From NCBI GenBank assembly GCA_947650285.1, contig CANTFL010001418.1:52758-116757 (forward strand): DNA of 64,000 nt. Direction: 5' to 3'. The notes under the pieces are model-generated. The model saw only the letters and a list, made by a program, of their open reading frames with translations. It did not search any database and had not been told where the DNA came from. A program made the translations under genes and the position numbers. The stretch is from Hyaloperonospora brassicae (Eukaryota; Oomycota; Peronosporomycetes; Peronosporales; Peronosporaceae). This document shows, in pieces, positions 33,057 to 45,208 of this stretch (its first letter is position 1; every line of letters begins with the position of its first letter).

Positions 33057-36000
33057 GTTGGCGATCTCTCCTTGGCCGCAACGGCATAGTGGGCTTAGAG
33101 GTAGCAAACGTAAAATGTGAAGTAAGGACCGCTTGTTATTACTTTGTACACTACTTCTTACCATTGAAGCGACATCCATCAGGTTGTAAATCTAGACAGC
33201 CACAGGGCGAGCTCCGCATTTGTTGTCGACTCCGAAATGTAGCCAATTAGCGTACACACAATCGCACCTTTGTATAATACAAGGAAGCGCTTTCTGTCAT
33301 TATTTGCAACGCATCAAAGAAATCGAGATTGCATGAAGGCCATGCAATTTATTCATCGATTAACGCAAAGTATCTAACTATTACACTGGATCATGGAAGA
33401 GGGAGTGCATGTACGTCGTTTGTCTATAATTGATAAAGTTGACACATGCACTCGTTTTCACGGGCAACGGTTTAGTGAGTAAACCGAAAATATTGACTCG
33501 CGTAGCCTAGCCCTATTGACTAGTTGACTGTTCGATTCAGAAAAACCAAGGTCACTCGCTACCAGTCATGACCACCACACTGTCAGCGCAGAGCGCACTA
33601 GTTGTTGCGAAGAGTCGTATGATCACCACATCAGAGTTATAAACGAGAGATACGATGGCGGCTCGCACTGTCAATATTCTACGATTATTGCGTGCGTTTG
33701 AGAAATAAATTACGTGTGCGACAAATGCTGCAGCATTTGCAATCCTGCTCTTGCACTTAAGGGTGCATGTATGCCGTGATTTATACTATTCTTGTTTTGC
33801 TGAGATGCAAGCCGTCGTAAGAAATGAAAGGAGAGCAGAAACCGATAGAGAAGTAGTAAAGCGTCATATTCGATTAACACTCTCTTTTAGCTTGTGATGA
33901 TGCCCTCACAGCCTAAGCAACGAACCGGTCTTGTTTCCCAAACACGATGGTAGCCTTATGCGATTTACACCCTCGACTAATGGTGTATTGCGTAAGGTAC
34001 AGCTCATCGCCAATCTTGCGCGAAGAAACAACTTGATGAGCATTTTTTTGCATTTCTTATATCATCTCCATGTACTTTAGGGCGATCTCTCAGAACGACT
34101 GCGTGGATCCAGACGGTCTACAGCTGCACTTGGTCAACATTAAATGGAGCTTTCGTTCAGCTCCAACAAATCCATATTTTCACGGCTCTTGACGCCAGCC
34201 TGAGGATGCTGGTGACAAGCTTGTCTTTGCCGACGGCGGGATACTGAACTTGGTGGGATTCTTCGCGCCAACTCAGGAATTCCCAGCGCTCCGCCGTCGG
34301 CAAAGGACGAACCTACCACCAGCAGGCTTTGAAACTGCTGCGACGCATACTGACCACAGCTTTCCTTCCATGAGCGAATAACATGCGTATTCATACCGTC
34401 CGCGTATCTCAATCATGCCGTCGAAGAGTGAATTTTTACAGCAACAATGCACGACTCTGTCCCTCTTTATCAGATAAGAAAAACTCGCGACACCCCACGA
34501 CCGCAAGCGTCGTTTGCCACAAGTGCGCTCCGCAATTATGCGCTTTTTACAGAGGCTAGATCGTCTGACGAATGCTCAGATAGTACATGAACCAAACTTG
34601 AAAATTGGAGAGCGTCAGAGGCTGTGTAAATCCTGGTGACGCTCGGAAGGTTTTGACGTGGTGGGAGAAAAGTAGACGCGAATGAACGACACTAATTTGG
34701 CGGCTTGAACGCTGTTGCAATGCGGTCTCAATGCAGTGTAGGTACAAGCACCAGTCCTCCAACCAAATATGTCTTACCTGTGCTTGGCAAAGGCAGCATG
34801 CACAATAAAGGCTTTGCAACATTCGCGCACAGATTAACCGGACGCAAATTATATTTTTTCTATTCTCCAACAATTGTGCCTGGCCAAAATTGATCTCGTG
34901 AGCAAAAATTCTATATGAGAATTGATCTTTCGAGCAAATTATCACTTAGCGGGCTCCTCCTTATAGCGCTTCGTTTGCGGTCGCGTCGCGGCCAAAATCT
35001 ACCGCAAGTCCAGCGTCAACACTGATAATCGCCGCACAGGCAAAGCGTTCGACGCACTCCGTCAGGGCCATCGACATTGCTCGGTGGAACAAACGTCCAA
35101 GTCTAGAGACAGCGTTCAAACGCAATAATCAGCATCTACATCGCAATTAGTTCTTGTCTCGTCGTGAAGAGTGGTACGTTGTTTGGGTGTCCGAGTATGT
35201 TATAGACGATTAATTCCATTGTTTTACTCATGTTGTGTGCAAGTGGTCTAAAGCTAGTGTTGAGATGCCGTACACAGATTGTTTTCGGAGCAAAGTACTC
35301 GCACGTAAGCTTTTGTCGAAGCCAAACGCAAACCTTCACGTCCCTTTCCTTCTTAATAGACAAAGCGGTGTTACTCGTACAAATTTAGTCATCTTAGATG
35401 TCGTGCGCGTATTACGCAATTTTAGTCCATTCGCGCATTCGGCAAGCCCACCCTTGACCCAAGCGACGGCAAGACTTAAGGTGATAGGAGCAATATTGAA
35501 AACGTCGTCAAGCGTTGGACGCCATTACCACGGCGGCATCACATTCGATACTTTCGTTTGCCATTCCCTCCGGTAAATGCTTACAATTCAAAGTTATACT
35601 CATCTTGCGTGCAGGCACCACCCATGGTCCAAAGGGTAGGTGTCGGCGTAGGAATGAATTGTAACGGATTCATACCTTCCATCACAATACACCGTTTCGT
35701 TGCTAGTGTGTACATCATTACTGAGATAAGCTAAAGGAAAAAAGATGCTTCGGTTCAGTCGCGAAAGCATAATAGTGCACAATTACGTCAGAAATATGAA
35801 GAATGCCTAAAAAATCAGAAAAGTAAAAAATGCACCCGAAGATCTAATCAATTATTTATGCATATACTATTAAGAATATACGTGTAGCAAATATAAAGAT
35901 AACAATAAAGCACAAGCTGATGTACATTTTACAACAGGATTGACACATGCCTTTTTCACGCATTTACAACCACGTACATGCTCCATTCCCTTATATGTTA

Positions 36001-36219
36001 TCAGTCAGTAATAAGCACATCAAACTCTCAACAAACATATTGCACGAATAAAACTTGCGGCGGTGGTCCAGTAGTGCCTTAATTATGTTACAAATTGTTC
36101 CGCTAAAGCGCCATGTTGCGATAAACCCTATCCAGCTTCTGTGGTTAACATATTATATATGTGTAGCAGCCGACTCGGCCGAATTATCTTCATGAGGTGA
36201 TATAAATCAGTACCGTATT
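33057..36219. other. Intergenic region, no gene recognised
   Basis: Short ORFs on both strands (for example 34556-34945 minus and 35235-35576 plus) have no recognisable domains. A spaced inverted repeat lies at 34225-34305 and is listed separately. Confidence 0.4.
34225..34305. repeat. Spaced inverted repeat, 15-bp arms
   Basis: CTTTGCCGACGGCGG at 34225-34239 is perfectly inverted at 34291-34305 (51-nt spacer). The similarity extends a few bases outward with one gap. It may be a foldback remnant or a structured RNA. No flanking target duplication was recognised. Confidence 0.6.
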
Positions 36220-36610
36220 TGTAACGGGGAACACCCTTGCGTAACTTAACGCAAGGGTTTTGGGTGCCCCGACGGACGTACACTTGGCGAGCGAGGAAGC
36301 GTAGATAGGGTAAAAGTAGAACTGTTATATTAATATAATTAAGTCTTTAAACTACTGTCTCTTCGTTTGACTTAGCTTAACTATACTAATATAACTGCAT
36401 GTATGGTGACGTCTCGTCACCACTCATTGCGCGCGTCTTGCGGCGATTGGTGGGTTGATGTCATCAAGATATCAACCAATGAACAGACCCTTTGGTCGAC
36501 CCTTCAATATCACCACTTTGGTGATATTGTTTAAAGAATATCCATCTTTAAATTCTTTATTGTCACTTTCCTTAAAGTGACAATTCCATGTAACGGGCTG
36601 CCCCGTTACA
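36220..36610 (-). repeat. 3' LTR of Gypsy element 2
   Basis: A 391-bp LTR in minus orientation. Plus view: starts TGTAACGGGGAACACCC, ends GGGCTGCCCCGTTACA. The purine tract complement (TCACCCCCCTTAACTG) follows directly at 36611. Confidence 0.95.
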
Positions 36611-36740
36611 TCACCCCCCTTAACTGATAGTCACCGTGTGACTATCGAAAATATGGAGGCCACCCGTTGGCCACCATTGGGACAGGGAGCACTTGTTGGG
36701 TCCGTTCCATTCACTTTCCGCTTGACCTCGCATAGTTAAC

Positions 36741-38345
36741 ATGTCTATGCGAGGTGACTCAAGACCCACACAGCCTGGTGCTGTGCAAGCCTCTGCGGCA
36801 GACGCTTCGTCGTCTGCCGCCCCTTCTTCGCCTGCAGCAACAGGTGCTGCAGGTGCACGCGGTATCACGCCGCGTGCGCACGATGACCCCGATGTGGAGG
36901 TCATCTACTCTGGCGAGTCAGACGTGTCTGACTCGGGCAATGCTCCAGAGGCGTCTCGATCACCGGCGACGCCTCAGTATTCGCCAAGACCACTGCCGAA
37001 CGAACGGACTCGTGATTTGCATCACAGTCTGTTCGGCAGTGATGACGATGATCAGGGTGGTGAGGAATATTCTTCACCACCGCCGGCTCGTGCGTCTTCG
37101 CACGAGCGTGATGACGATGGCGCGAGCCGTCGTCAATCTGGGAGCCGTGGTACCGAAAAGGGTAACACTGTGAAGCGTGATGAGTTGAAGCCGTGGCGTT
37201 TGCCCGAACAGCTCATCAATAGCCTGTCTCACGAGACAGGCCAACACCATCGAATACCCTTATTCGATGCAACCGAGCTTCACGGCTTGAGTTCCAGCGC
37301 GAAGAACTTTCGCGCTGAGGAACATTTTTATCTCGATGTCTTCCTTAGACATCGATGGTACAACAGCAACCAAAAGCGTGACAAAACATCGCTTTTGGCT
37401 GCGTGGAACGCATTCGTCCAAAACGTCAAGAATTTTGGACGAGAAGGCTGGCTCAAGAAACTTGAGGCGACACGCCTCAGGTTCGAGAGGCGAACGCCAA
37501 CCGGTGCTAGGTACCGGTTGCATTGTTTATCAAGTGAGGCAGGCATTCCTTGCCTCACATGGGGATACCCTTGTGCGAGTTGTGTTGAAAACTCGCAGCG
37601 TGCACATAGGGATGTGTACTCCCTAAATTCGCCCTGGGGAAGGGCACACATCTCGGCTGAGATGCGTGACGCGATTGCAAACTTGCAATCCGTCTACAAG
37701 CGCCTAGGGCGCGTGTTTACCGATGGGCCACAGGACTCATCGGATGGGTCTCGTCATACTGGCGGACGAGACCTTCAACATCCATCAACAGCTGAGAGCG
37801 GGGCTCCCAGCTGTTTCAAGAGGGTGGATACCCCCGCCACTGGACGAGGTAGCTCGTCCTTGATCCTTAATCGTCACAATGATTCAAGATACGCTCCACT
37901 AGAAAGCGTTGATCATCGTGAGCATCCACCAAAGGATGTGGTGGAGGAGGAAAGACCTCCTCCAGATGATTCGGTTCACCATCTCGACCCTTACGAGATG
38001 GATCGCGCAATCGATGAATTGCGCGATGACTTGAAGCACGAGCGCGATCGGAGCTACGCTTTGACCGATACCGTGCGGAAGAACCGCAAGGATAGCGAGG
38101 CTGATCGGGCGAGGGATCGCGCCGATTATGCCACGGCGCAGATTCAGGTCGAGCGGGATGTCCGCTCCCTTTTCGGCGAGCTGGCGACAGCTCGCGGGGA
38201 GATATCTAGGTTGAGTTCCGAAGTATCATATCTGCGCGACCAGACGGATCGTCTGGAGCGCGAACGCAAGAACCTGATGGATGTTCTTGAACGTGGGGGC
38301 TATCTTCATCGGAAGAAGAAGGCTCGTACTGACAGTACGACCTAA
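36741..38345 (+). CDS. Intact antisense ORF of Gypsy element 2
   Basis: 534 aa, encoded opposite to gag-pol between integrase and the 3' LTR; the ATG at 36741 lies 131 bp inside the LTR edge. Residues 1-140 are low-complexity (Ser/Pro/Ala, then Asp-rich, for example DDDDQGG). A conserved point VKRDELKPW follows near 145. Residues about 160-300 look globular, with a Trp/Arg/Lys-rich region and several Cys. Residues about 425-520 form a strongly charged heptad-type coiled coil (from [14 protein letters not shown] to [14 protein letters not shown]) and the end is basic (HRKKKAR). There is no known domain and no similarity I can name to gag, pol or env. Related coding remains occur antisense in older elements here. 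Antisense ORFs in the same slot are known in some plant Gypsy lineages of the Tat group, and HTLV-1 encodes an antisense bZIP protein. A shared role is only a guess. Confidence 0.75.
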   Translation: MSMRGDSRPTQPGAVQASAADASSSAAPSSPAATGAAGARGITPRAHDDPDVEVIYSGESDVSDSGNAPEASRSPATPQYSPRPLPNERTRDLHHSLFGSDDDDQGGEEYSSPPPARASSHERDDDGASRRQSGSRGTEKGNTVKRDELKPWRLPEQLINSLSHETGQHHRIPLFDATELHGLSSSAKNFRAEEHFYLDVFLRHRWYNSNQKRDKTSLLAAWNAFVQNVKNFGREGWLKKLEATRLRFERRTPTGARYRLHCLSSEAGIPCLTWGYPCASCVENSQRAHRDVYSLNSPWGRAHISAEMRDAIANLQSVYKRLGRVFTDGPQDSSDGSRHTGGRDLQHPSTAESGAPSCFKRVDTPATGRGSSSLILNRHNDSRYAPLESVDHREHPPKDVVEEERPPPDDSVHHLDPYEMDRAIDELRDDLKHERDRSYALTDTVRKNRKDSEADRARDRADYATAQIQVERDVRSLFGELATARGEISRLSSEVSYLRDQTDRLERERKNLMDVLERGGYLHRKKKARTDSTT

Positions 38346-39594
38346 GCCTCCCCACGTAAAACGTAGGATGCGTGCGCATCCTACGTGGCAATTCGAGTTT
38401 GTATGCATTGCCCTTGCGATGCAACACTCGAAATGGCCCAATGTATTTCGGCAGTAGTTTACTACTGCCGACACTAGTGACTGCATGTCCAGGTAAGTTT
38501 ACCGTCGACAGTAGTACTAGGTCGTTAACCTTAAATTAAAGAACATTTGCTCTTCCATTCTTGTCTGCGTTCCGTTTCTGACGGTCCACCGCATGTGCGA
38601 TGGGGTCCTATACGAAACGGACTACCGCTTCTCGAGTCAGCAGGAAGTTCTCTGCTGACTCTTTGTTTTGTCTGGCAGTGCGCTTCGTGCGCACTGCTAA
38701 GAGATTGCTCTCTTCTTCAGCGAGGTTGTCTTCTTCCTCGCTGACATAATCGTTGGCGATGCTGAATATACCAGCATCGTCATCATCATCTCGACCTAAC
38801 AAGATGGATCGCGCAATCGATGAATTGCGCGATGACTGAAGCACGAGCGCGATCGAAGCTACGCTTTGACCGATACCGTGCGGAAGAACCGCAAGGGTCA
38901 CGAGGCTGATCGGGCGAGGGATCGCGCCGATTGTGCCACGGCGCAGATTCAGGTCGAGCGGGATGTCCGCTCCCTTTTCGGCGAGCTGGCGACAGCTCGC
39001 GGGGAGATATCTCGGTTGAGTTCCGAAGTATCATATCAGCGCGACCAGACGGATCGTCTGGAGCGCGAACGCAAGAACCTTGATGGATGTTCTTGAACGT
39101 GGGGGCTATCTTCATCGGAAGAAGAAGGCTCGTACTGACAGTACGACCTAAGCCTCCCCATAAAACGTAGGATGCGTGCGCATCCTACGTGGCAATTCGA
39201 GTTTGTATGCATTGCCCTTGCGATGCAACACTCGAAATGGCCCAATGTATTTCGGCAGTAGTTTACTACTGCCGACACTAGTGACTGCATGTCCAGGTAA
39301 GTTTACCGTCGACAGTAGTACTAGGTCGTTAACCTTAAATTAAAGAACATTTGCTCTTCCATTCTTGTCTGCGTTCCGTTTCTGACGGTCCACCGCATGT
39401 GCGATGGGGTCCTAAACGAAACGGACTACCGCTTCTCGAGTCAGCAGGAAGTTCTCTGCTGACTCTTTGTTTTGTCTGGCAGTGCGCTTCGTGCGCACTG
39501 CTAAGAGATTGCTCTCTTCTTCAGCGAGGTTGTCTTCTTCCTCGCTGACATAATCGTTGGCGATGCTGAATATACCAGCATCGTCATCATCATC
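37984..39594. repeat. Tandem duplication of about 805 bp inside element 2
   Basis: Unit 1 is 37984-38790 and unit 2 is 38791-39594. Each holds the C-terminal end of the antisense gene plus the integrase tail. The junction joins CATCATCATC to TCGACCT, and a CATC is present at both breakpoints, which suggests microhomology or slippage. Unit 2 has its own small changes, such as loss of ACGT near 39160 and extra bases in the coiled-coil part. Unit 2 therefore holds a 5'-truncated, broken copy of the antisense gene (about 38791-39150). Confidence 0.85.
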
Positions 39595-39753
39595 CGAATC
39601 AATAATAGCGTCTTCGCTATTATTGAGATGATCTTCTTCATCGATGTCGACTTGATCGACATCGGCATCATACGTGACGACGTTAGCGTCGACACGTGAT
39701 GAGCAAGAGCCAAAACGGTTTTTGCTCGAGCGAGTCCCTCCCCCCTTATCCAA
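38206..39753 (-). pseudogene. Integrase C-terminal tail, duplicated and interrupted
   Basis: The correct frame resumes at about 39753 after a G-run shift. It reads an acidic stretch (VDANVVTYDADVDQVDIDEE and on), then FLLTREAVVRFV followed by a stop at 39412-39414. The second, left-hand copy has the same stop at 38608-38610. Each copy has a second stop, TAA, at 39340-39342 and 38536-38538. Beyond it the GPY/F-like module is readable down to a TAG at 38206, so its last about 46 codons overlap the antisense gene tail to tail. Confidence 0.75.
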
Positions 39754-42700
39754 GAGTCACACTCTATAAGGGTGGGCACTCGTGGATGGCGTAGGCCATT
39801 CACGTAAAACGGTGTGTGCTGTGTTGAAGCATGCACCGAATTATTGATGGCGAATTCCACCATGGGTAGGAATTCGCTCCAACTCGGAAACGAGTGGACA
39901 TATCCTCGAAGAATCTCTTCGAGGACACGGTTCGCACGTTCCGTCTGACCATCTGTTTCTGGATGGTCAGAAGTGGACATCTTCAATCGTGTTCCGAGAG
40001 TACGGAACACGGTTTGCCAAAATTCCGCCGTGAACCGAGGGTCACGGTCGGATACGAGTTCACGGGGTAACCCGTGGAGTCTAAAGACCGTGTCTAGAAA
40101 GACACGAGCACAACCTTGAGCCTTGATTGACTCAGGGACAGCAGCAAGATGGACCATCTTGCTGAATCGGTCAACAAACACAAGAATACCATTATTCTTG
40201 TGAGCGTCTTCGGGAAACCCGAAGACGAAGTCCATTGAAACGGACTGCCAGCACTCTGTCGGAACAGGCAGAGGCTGCAATGGCGCACGGGATGAAGGAC
40301 TAGGCTTCACCCGTTGACAAACTTCGCAAGCACGGATGTACTTGCGAACAAACTGATACTGGCGGGGCCAGTAAAAGTCGCGACTTACCGTGAGGTAAGT
40401 CTTTTCTCTACCACGATGGCCGCTTGTTGGGGCATCGTGACACTCATACATGATGCGCAATCGCAAATCATGATGAGCGGGTACGACGACACGAGGCGTG
40501 TCGTCGGCAACAGCTGTATAGTACAGCAATCCGTTGCGTGTACTATACCGATCCGATGAGGATCGGTACAAAGCCGGTAAATCCCTCATGGATTTACTGG
40601 ATGGATTCACCAGATGATCCATCAATCGCAGAAGATCCTTATCTTCCGCGTATGCCTTTCGTACGTCGTCAAGTAAACTTGACGACGGGACACTGACTGA
40701 CAGTGTCGCAACAGTGGGCTTATCCTCACTGTTGGATTGTGCGTCCGGCTCGAAATCGGGCCGGCGCGAAAGAGCATCCGCGACGACATTGAGTCGTCCC
40801 GGTTTATACTCCACGGAGAAGTTATACTCCGCGAAGAAAGACAGCCACCTCGCCATTCTTTGCGAGAGGTGTGGGCTGTTTACGGCCGTGCGTAGTGACG
40901 CATGGTCCGTGTAGACAACAAACGGTCTATCTCCCAAGAGATAGACGCGAAACTTAGCCAGTGCGTATTTCATGGCAAGGAGTTCCTTGTCATGCACTGG
41001 GTAATTACGCTCAGCTGCTTGCAGCTGACGCGACTGATAACAGATGACGCGCTCCGCGCCATCTGCATCGAACTGCATTAACGCACAGCCGATTGCGAAA
41101 TCGCTGGCGTCACAGACCACATGAAATGGTCTGTCCTGATCTGCAATCGCCAAGATCGGCGATTGCATCAAGCTTTGCTTGATACCTTCAAAGGAACGCT
41201 GGCACTCAGCGTTCCATGACCACTTGACATTTTTCTTGAGCAAGCAAGAAAGATGAACAGTCATCTCGGCGTAGTTGCGCGAGTACTTGTGCAAGTACGC
41301 CGCTAGACCAAGGAACTTCCTTAGTCCCTTGACATCGACTGGCACTGGCCAGTCGGTGATCGCCTTGATCTTTTCGGGATCAGGGCGTACGCCGTGTTTA
41401 CCCACGATGCACCCAAGAAGTGGTATTTCGCTAGCCGCGAATATACACTTCTTGAGGTTGGCGTACAACTTATACTTGCGCATAAGTTGAAGAACCTGAC
41501 GAACGTGAGTTCTGTGAACTTCAACGTCCGTCTTTCCGTCCATAGCCCGGCTATGGACGAACACATCGTCGAAGTAACTCGGTGCGAAGTCTCGCACCGG
41601 TCTCAACAGATTTGTGACACATCTGTTGAATGTTGCAGGGGCATTACTCAGCCCCTGTGGCATCACTAGCCACTCCCACAGCATCCCGCTGGGGGTACTC
41701 ACTGCCGTGAACGGGACGTCCCGTTCACGCATCAGGATCTGATAGAATCCATCCATCAGATCCATGGACGAAAAGATGGTACTCTTTGACATACCATCTA
41801 TGATAACGTCCTTCCTCGGTATCGGCGTCTGAGCCGGTACCGTTGCAGCATTCAACTTGTTGAATGCGTGCACTATCCGCCACCCTCCTGTGGCCTTTCG
41901 CACACAGAAGGTCGGAGAGCTGTGAGGGGATGTTGATTCCCTCACATGGCCCGCTGCTAAGCGATCGGCAAAGAACTTGTCGATCGCTATCACTTGTTCA
42001 CGAGGCAGTGGCCACTGCTTCATGACACAGTATTTCGAGCCCGGTTTGAGCTCGATCTCGTGTCGAGTGCCTTTGTCCTTAGGCAACTCGCAAGGTACGG
42101 ATTCAGGGAACACATCCCTGAATTCGATCAAATCCTTATACAAAGGATTTGCCTGAAGTGACTCCCAGGATTGAGACGCGTATCGCTCAATCCGAGTCTT
42201 CTCATCGAGGACACTTTCGTCCATCGATGAGCTGCTGAGAACCCGTTCGTTCTCATCAAATACTGTTGCCGACCGAATGTCGGTCACATACTCATCCTCT
42301 GTGACGAGTATGCAGATCTGCTTGACTTTGCCACTACGCAGATCACGCAAGAACCGTTTCGGTTCTAGCGTTGGCAACTGAGTTATCTCCGAAGTCAACT
42401 TCGGAGGCACAATCAGATCAAGCGTATAAGCGCCTACGCTTGATCCGTCATTAACCAAGACGTTCAACGTCTCGGTTTCTTCCTGGGAACTTGCTTCCAC
42501 AGGTTGCTGAGGGCCTAATCCCTCAGCAAGCGACTCTTGAGGAATTCCTTCCTCAAGTACGTGGGGACTTATTCCCTCGACGTCTTCCGACTGTGGCTGT
42601 GCAACCACAGTCAGGAACCGATCCTCTACGGTCGACTCTCCAGTCGACCTATGATTTCCATGTTGCCCCTTGGGGGCATCAGATTTCTTTCTTCTAAGAT

Positions 42701-43364
42701 GCTGCCCGCTAGGCATGCATCCATGTCCCGGTCCACTCGACTTATTCGAGTGGTGGACCTTCGGCGCAGCCTGTACATCTGTACAGCCGCCGGGAGCTTG
42801 CTCCACAGTGTAGTGATCAACTACACTGTGATCTTGTGCAGTCGTGCTAACGACCGTACCGCAAGTGAGGCCATCGCACTCACTCGCAGAACATCCACAC
42901 GCTTGTGGACGCTCCAAGATGTTCATCAGATGGCCATCTGATGAACAAGCAGCAGGCATCTTCACGGATCGATGCTGCCAGCTCACCCTTGGCTCGTACT
43001 TTCTGAGCCAAGGTAATCCCAGGATGACATCAAATTTGTCATCCAGATCTAGTACGATGAAGTCATCATCGTACTGTTCGCCCTCTACCGTGTAGTGGAT
43101 TCCTACTACACGTTTCTCAACGGTAATCGATGCGCTTGTTGCAAAGCGCACCGTCATCCTTGTGAGGGGAATGTCGCGCTCAACGAACTTGAGCCTACGA
43201 CCCTCTAGTGACTGGCGACGAACAAAGTTGCTCGACGCCCCACAGTCTACTAGGGCAAGAAGAGACAAATCATTTGTCGCTTCCAACTTCAAGGTGATGA
43301 GCGAAACGTCATCACCAGGTGCAGAGACACACAATGATTGTGTATCTGGAGCAACTTTCTTCAA
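39501..43364 (-). pseudogene. Gypsy pol of element 2: protease, RT, RNase H, integrase
   Basis: One open frame of 1,287 codons. The protease active site DCGAS is at residues 40-44. RT has SSMDLMDGF (Asp535) and YFDD (597-600). RNase H has Asp752, Glu794, Asp820 and Asp863. The integrase zinc site has His976, His983, Cys1013 and Cys1016, and its catalytic triad Asp1045, Asp1106 and Glu1142 has DX35E spacing. The first ATG is not a natural start: the frame joins gag upstream, separated by a G-run shift near 43425. After about residue 1208 (WIRGEG) the frame is wrong because of a G run near 39745, and the last 80 codons are out-of-frame. The catalytic part looks intact. Confidence 0.9.
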
Positions 43365-43414
43365 GAGATTTGCAAATTCTCTTGAGGTTGCTGGATCAGT
43401 AGGGCGCTCCGCCC

Positions 43415-44569
43415 CTACTGACCCCGACCATTTTTTGATGGTCCGTCTTGCTGTTGCGGCTTCGCAACAGCGCTGGACCCACGCCCATTGCCCTTTCTGA
43501 CAAATGGTCGTCCATTTCGCTCAGCACTGTTTGGTACTGGGCGTGGAGCACTACACTCGTATGCGTAGTGCCCTAACTTCTGACAGCGATTGCACCTCTG
43601 CAATCGCTTGTTGCTTGTAGAGCGAGGTCTCTCGCTCTCAACATAGCAGAGGTTCATTGGTTCTGGACCTCCGATCTCTTGTCGTCTCGGTGGACGGTAA
43701 GAGTTTGAGCTAGCATGAGCCTGTCTCATGCTAAAGTCTTCCTGTTCCGCGGCTGATATCGCTTCTTCAAGCGTATTCAGCTCAAGGCGGAACAGATGGC
43801 TCCTGACGGGCCCTTCTGCGAGCCCTTGCATGAACACCGTAATCAACGTGTGTTCATGAACTGGGTTTGCAGTTATACTACTCGCAAGGAGTCGTATATG
43901 TTGTGCGTAAGCGTGCACATCACGCTTACCCTGCTTGAGTTTCAGGAGCTCTGAACGAGCCCTGAACTCAGCACGTGGCGGCTCAAACGTTTGTCTGAGC
44001 CGGGACTTGAAGTCATCTAGCAACCTAAACACGTTTGGGTCGCTACTCTCGAGTCCCAGGGACCAAGTTTTGGCACGCCCTGCAAAGTGGGTCTGAGCAA
44101 ATGTGAGTTTCATTTGCTCATCTTCGACGCGACGAGCCCTTAGGGCTCTGTCGAGTTCGACAAACCATAGTAACAGGGAGTCCTCCGGGACTCCACTGTA
44201 CTTGGAGATGTCAACCTTCATGACTTCGGGACGACGCGCATGCGCCGTCCCGCCCACAGCAGCATGGAATTGCTGCCGTCTCAACAGCTCCGTCTGTTGA
44301 GCACCGAGTTCTCTGAACTGCTCGGCCTGTTGAGAGCCTTGCTGGTGAAGCAAGGCTACTTTCTCCCTCTCGAGAGCAAGTTCATTGTGAATTAACTCGG
44401 CGATAGCGGCATGTTGTTGGTCTCTGTCTAGAGACTCCAACATGGTGCTGACGACTAGTTCGCCTACGGTAGAACTCATTCGTTCTACCGCACCCCATTC
44501 GATGTCACTCAAATGGGTACACCCTTCACGCGTGGCGTGAAAGGTGTCTTCTTCATCCAACATGAACAT
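43415..44569 (-). pseudogene. Gypsy gag of element 2, separated by a frameshift
   Basis: 384 codons from ATG 44569. Gln/Glu-rich N-terminus, gag domain (SLLLWFVELDRALRA through the LKQGKRDVHAYAQ region), and a CCHC knuckle beginning CNRCQKLGHYAYEC. It ends at KNGRGQ because the minus strand has GGGG where element 1 has GGGGG; in element 1 the frame continues into protease. The family's normal product is therefore a single gag-pol frame. Confidence 0.85.
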
Positions 44570-44613
44570 GTTGGATGATGTGGTCCTTGGAAGGACTACA
44601 AAGTGCTACCAGG

Positions 44614-44995
44614 TGTAACGGGGCACACCCTTGCGTAACTTAACGCAAGGGATTTGGGTGCCCCGACGGACGTACACGTGGCGAGCGAGGAAGCGTAGGT
44701 AGGGTAAAAGTAGAACTGTTATATTAATATAATTAAGTCTTTAAACTACTGTCTCTTCGTTTGACTTAGCTTAACTATACTAATATAACTGCATGTATGG
44801 TGACGTCTCGTCACCACTCATTGCGCGCGTCTTGCGGCGATTGGTGGGTTGATGTCATCACGATATCAACCAATGAACAGACCCTTTGGTCGACCCTTCA
44901 ATATCACCACTTTGGTGATATTGTTTAAAGAATATCCATCTTTATATTCTTTATTGTCACTTTCCTTGTTGCATGTAACGGGCTGCCCCGTTACA
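44614..44995 (-). repeat. 5' LTR of Gypsy element 2
   Basis: A 382-bp LTR, about 98% like 36220-36610 by eye. A short deletion removes one arm of the TTGTCACTTT/AAAGTGACAA hairpin. Followed by GTGTT. Confidence 0.95.
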
Positions 44996-45208
44996 GTGTT
45001 CGAGTGGCGCGTAGGTACACAATGCTTAAGATGATGTTTAAGCTTTATACCGAGGCAGCATAAGCTAACTTTTATAAAAGCTACTTCAACTGACAAGATT
45101 AAATAGAATTAAAGAAATAAACATAGTTGTTAAAGGGCGCTGGTACCAACTTACTAACAACAGTACGGAGCAAATTTGTACTGACAACAGTGAGAGCTAG
45201 GACCTTCT

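Larger units (their letters stand above)
36220..44995 (-). mobile_element. Ty3/Gypsy LTR retrotransposon, element 2
   Basis: An 8,776-bp minus-strand element of the same family as element 1. LTRs lie at 36220-36610 (3') and 44614-44995 (5'). The flanks are GTATT (36215-36219) and GTGTT (44996-45000), a target duplication with one mismatch. The LTRs differ by only about seven substitutions plus one short deletion in the 5' copy, so insertion is recent. It is about 790 bp longer than element 1 because of an internal tandem duplication (37984-39594). It carries an intact antisense gene, one near-intact 1,287-codon pol frame and frameshifts flanking it. Confidence 0.95.

Noticed and set aside
34556..34945. 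129-codon minus-strand ORF as a transposase remnant
   Set aside because: No DDE or zinc motif and no terminal inverted repeats could be found.
36741..38345. Antisense ORF as a by-product of palindrome-rich DNA
   Set aside because: Hairpins could lengthen chance frames on both strands. Against this, pol has no comparable antisense frame and related copies conserve peptides in this slot.
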